Source: SIG78 sp036677805
Lineage (GTDB): Bacteria; Verrucomicrobiota; Lentisphaeria; Victivallales; Victivallaceae
NCBI GenBank assembly: GCA_036677805.1
Contig: JAVBVS010000025.1
Span: 1-64,000, forward strand
Direction: 5' to 3'
DNA length: 64,000 bases
The notes beneath the pieces were generated by a model. That model did not search any database. It had not been told where the DNA came from and saw nothing but the letters and a program-made list of their open reading frames with translations. Below are positions 62,227-64,000 of the stretch, one piece after another. Position 1 is the first letter of the stretch, and each line of letters begins with the position of its first letter. The position numbers and the translations under genes are program-made.

Positions 62227-64000
62227 ATGAAAACGAACCCGGTCCCGGAAGCTGCGATCGAAGCGTTGATTGCGCAGATGACGCTGGATGAAAAACTGCT
62301 TTTGTGCCATGGCCGCAGCGCGCTTACCATGGGCGGCATACCCCGGCTCGGCATTCCGTCGATCACCATGTTCGACGGACCTCAGGGAGTGCGTCTTGAG
62401 GATGGCCGGACCGCCACCGCGCTGCCCTGCGGCATGGCGTTGGCGGCAACCTGGGACCAGGCCGCCGCGCGCGAGTTCGGCGCGGTGATCGGCCGGGAAT
62501 GCCGCGGCGCCGGCGGCGAAGCCAGCCTCGGCCCCGGGTTGAATCTGATGCGCACTCCGCTCAACGGCCGCAATTTCGAATATTACGGCGAAGACCCGGT
62601 TCTGGCCGGCAAAATTGCCGGGGGCTACATCGACGGCTGTCAGGGTGAGCGCGTGGCCGCGACGCCGAAGCACCTGCTGCTCAACAATCAGGAAATCTGC
62701 CGGACGGTTTCAAGCTCGGAGGCCGATGAACGCGCCATCCGCGAACTCTACATCGCCGCGTTCGAATATGTGGTCCGGCACCACCAGCCCTGGATGATGA
62801 TGTCGAGCTACAACCGCATCCGCGGCATTTATGCCTCGCAGTACGGCCATGCTCAGCAGGAATTGATCAAAGACGAGTTCGGTTTTGACGGCGTGATGGT
62901 TTCGGACTGGTGCGCCGTGCACGACGCCAGGGCGTGTGCGCTCAACGGACTCGATCTCGAAATGGGCAACGGCATGGAATCGCCCTTCGGCGAACCGCTG
63001 AAGAAACTGGTCGAGGCCGGCGAAGTGCCGATGACGGTGATCGACGAAAAAGTGCGCCGGGTGCTGCGCCTCTTTTACCGGACCGCGGCTTTCGAGGAGC
63101 GGAAGCCGGCCGGGGAGATCGATACGCCGCGCCATCACCGGATTGCCCGCAAGCTGGCGCAGAGTGCGATGACATTGCTGAAAAACGAGAACAACTTTCT
63201 GCCGCTTGACCGGAAAACTTTGCGCCGGATCGCGGTGGTGGGACCCAATGCGGACTATGCCCACAGCATGGGGCCTCTGGAAACCATCGGCGGTTCCGGC
63301 GGGGTTCATCCGGCGTACGAGATCACGCCGCTGGCCGGATTGCGCGAATATCTCGGTGATGCGGTGGAAGTGGTTTATGCGCCGGGTGTTCGCTTTGCCA
63401 ATGATGCGGTGATCCCGGCGGCTTTGCTGCGCACGGAAACCGGCGAACCGGGGTTGACGGCGGAGTATTTCCACTGCGGCGAAGCCCTGCGCCGGGGCGA
63501 AGCGCCCTTCTTCCGCTGCCGCGACGAGCGCATGACGTTCCGTTGGGGCGAGGAGTCGCTGACCGCGGGCGGCGGCGGCAGCGCGCACAAGGAAGATGTG
63601 TCGCCGGAGGAATGTTTCGCCGTCCGGTGGCGTGGCAAGCTGATGCCGGAATGCGAGGGCCGGTTCAAGCTGATGGTGGCCCAGAGCCGGGGTGATTCGG
63701 TGGTGCGCATCGACGGCGAAACCGTGATCGATCCGAGTCAGGTCGGCCGCTCCGGACCACTGGTTCAGGGCGCGGCCGAACTGACTCTCAGGAGTGGCCG
63801 GACCTATGATATTGAGATCGAGTTTTTCCGCACCCGGCTGGAGTTGACCGAATTCAAGCTGTTGTGGGAGGCGGCCGATACCGCCACGGAAAGCATGGCC
63901 GAGGCGGTTGCGCTGGCCCGTACCGCCGATCTGGTGATCTATGTCGGCGGCACCAACCATCGTTATGATCGCGAGGCCATTGGCGGCGCCGCCGATTTGC
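62227..64000 (+). CDS. GH3 beta-glucosidase-like enzyme with PA14 insert (cut by window end)
   Basis: The frame is open from ATG 62227 to the last base, giving at least 591 residues. The (alpha/beta)8 domain spans about 1-285: PSITMFDGPQGVR, ATPKHLLLNNQE and the nucleophile Asp227 in VMVSDWCAVHDA. The second domain begins near 300 (LLKNENNFLPL), and residues about 415-545 look like a PA14-type insert (GLTAEYF, FAVRWRGKLMPE, VVRIDGETVID), seen in some beta-glucosidases where it shapes specificity. The chain continues with ADLVIYVGGTNHRYDREA. No signal peptide is apparent. GAGG precedes the ATG. Confidence 0.9.
   Translation, partial: MKTNPVPEAAIEALIAQMTLDEKLLLCHGRSALTMGGIPRLGIPSITMFDGPQGVRLEDGRTATALPCGMALAATWDQAAAREFGAVIGRECRGAGGEASLGPGLNLMRTPLNGRNFEYYGEDPVLAGKIAGGYIDGCQGERVAATPKHLLLNNQEICRTVSSSEADERAIRELYIAAFEYVVRHHQPWMMMSSYNRIRGIYASQYGHAQQELIKDEFGFDGVMVSDWCAVHDARACALNGLDLEMGNGMESPFGEPLKKLVEAGEVPMTVIDEKVRRVLRLFYRTAAFEERKPAGEIDTPRHHRIARKLAQSAMTLLKNENNFLPLDRKTLRRIAVVGPNADYAHSMGPLETIGGSGGVHPAYEITPLAGLREYLGDAVEVVYAPGVRFANDAVIPAALLRTETGEPGLTAEYFHCGEALRRGEAPFFRCRDERMTFRWGEESLTAGGGGSAHKEDVSPEECFAVRWRGKLMPECEGRFKLMVAQSRGDSVVRIDGETVIDPSQVGRSGPLVQGAAELTLRSGRTYDIEIEFFRTRLELTEFKLLWEAADTATESMAEAVALARTADLVIYVGGTNHRYDREAIGGAADL

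Overview
The window looks like chromosomal DNA from a GC-rich, Gram-negative, fermentative, glycan-degrading bacterium of the Lentisphaerota, probably Victivallis-like. That assignment is inferred from three things: an H-X9-DG pseudopilin placed beside heparinase-type and glycoside hydrolase genes, outer-membrane genes (lptE, bamD-like, lpxK), and an [FeFe]-hydrogenase maturation gene (hydE). No transposase, phage gene, CRISPR array or integrated element was seen.

Layout. 1-97: 3' end of a 5S rRNA gene and its terminator. 98-760: no convincing gene, but a cluster of palindromes and an interrupted small reading frame. 761-5943: a PAS histidine kinase, a PabB-PabC fusion (folate), an SH3 protein and a Xer recombinase. 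6136-8671: a partner-switching signalling module (receiver, STAS, and a receiver-PP2C-HATPase protein). It runs with almost no spacing into 8675-20322, an exopolysaccharide cluster with glycosyltransferases, a GT4-WecG fusion, a priming sugar transferase, nucleotidyltransferases, a Wzz/Wzc-like protein, a Wza-like export lipoprotein and a Wzy/WaaL-like polymerase. A near-consensus promoter inside the end of the preceding gene probably drives the export half.

20419-40454 is mostly housekeeping: tRNA-Lys, rpmB, a helical-repeat protein, an MFS transporter, mazG, gmk, coaC, hydE joined in frame to folD, a GH20 enzyme, a PTS IIA protein, pyrE, secA, a PurS-PurS-PurL fusion, dus, lptE and a bamD-like gene, with lpxK divergent at 40602.

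41928-54270 holds accessory metabolism. One operon encodes an SDR-like protein, a DapA-like aldolase and a TetR regulator. A GntR-type regulator with a substrate-binding-protein-like domain is transcribed away from a second operon: a class III aminotransferase, a double-domain amidohydrolase, a pseudopilin, a heparinase II/III-like enzyme and an isochorismatase-fold protein. 54374-64000 is a glycan-degradation area: GH35; a reverse-strand operon of serine hydrolase, EEP phosphodiesterase, amidase and GH123-like enzyme; and a GH3 enzyme cut by the window end, preceded by two adjacent 12-bp palindromes.

The best candidates for undescribed biology are the partner-switching module wired into the polysaccharide operon, the GntR/aminotransferase/amidohydrolase/pseudopilin/heparinase locus, and the SDR-like protein that lacks the catalytic lysine next to a DapA homologue. 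All functions are inferred from motifs read by eye; no database search was run.
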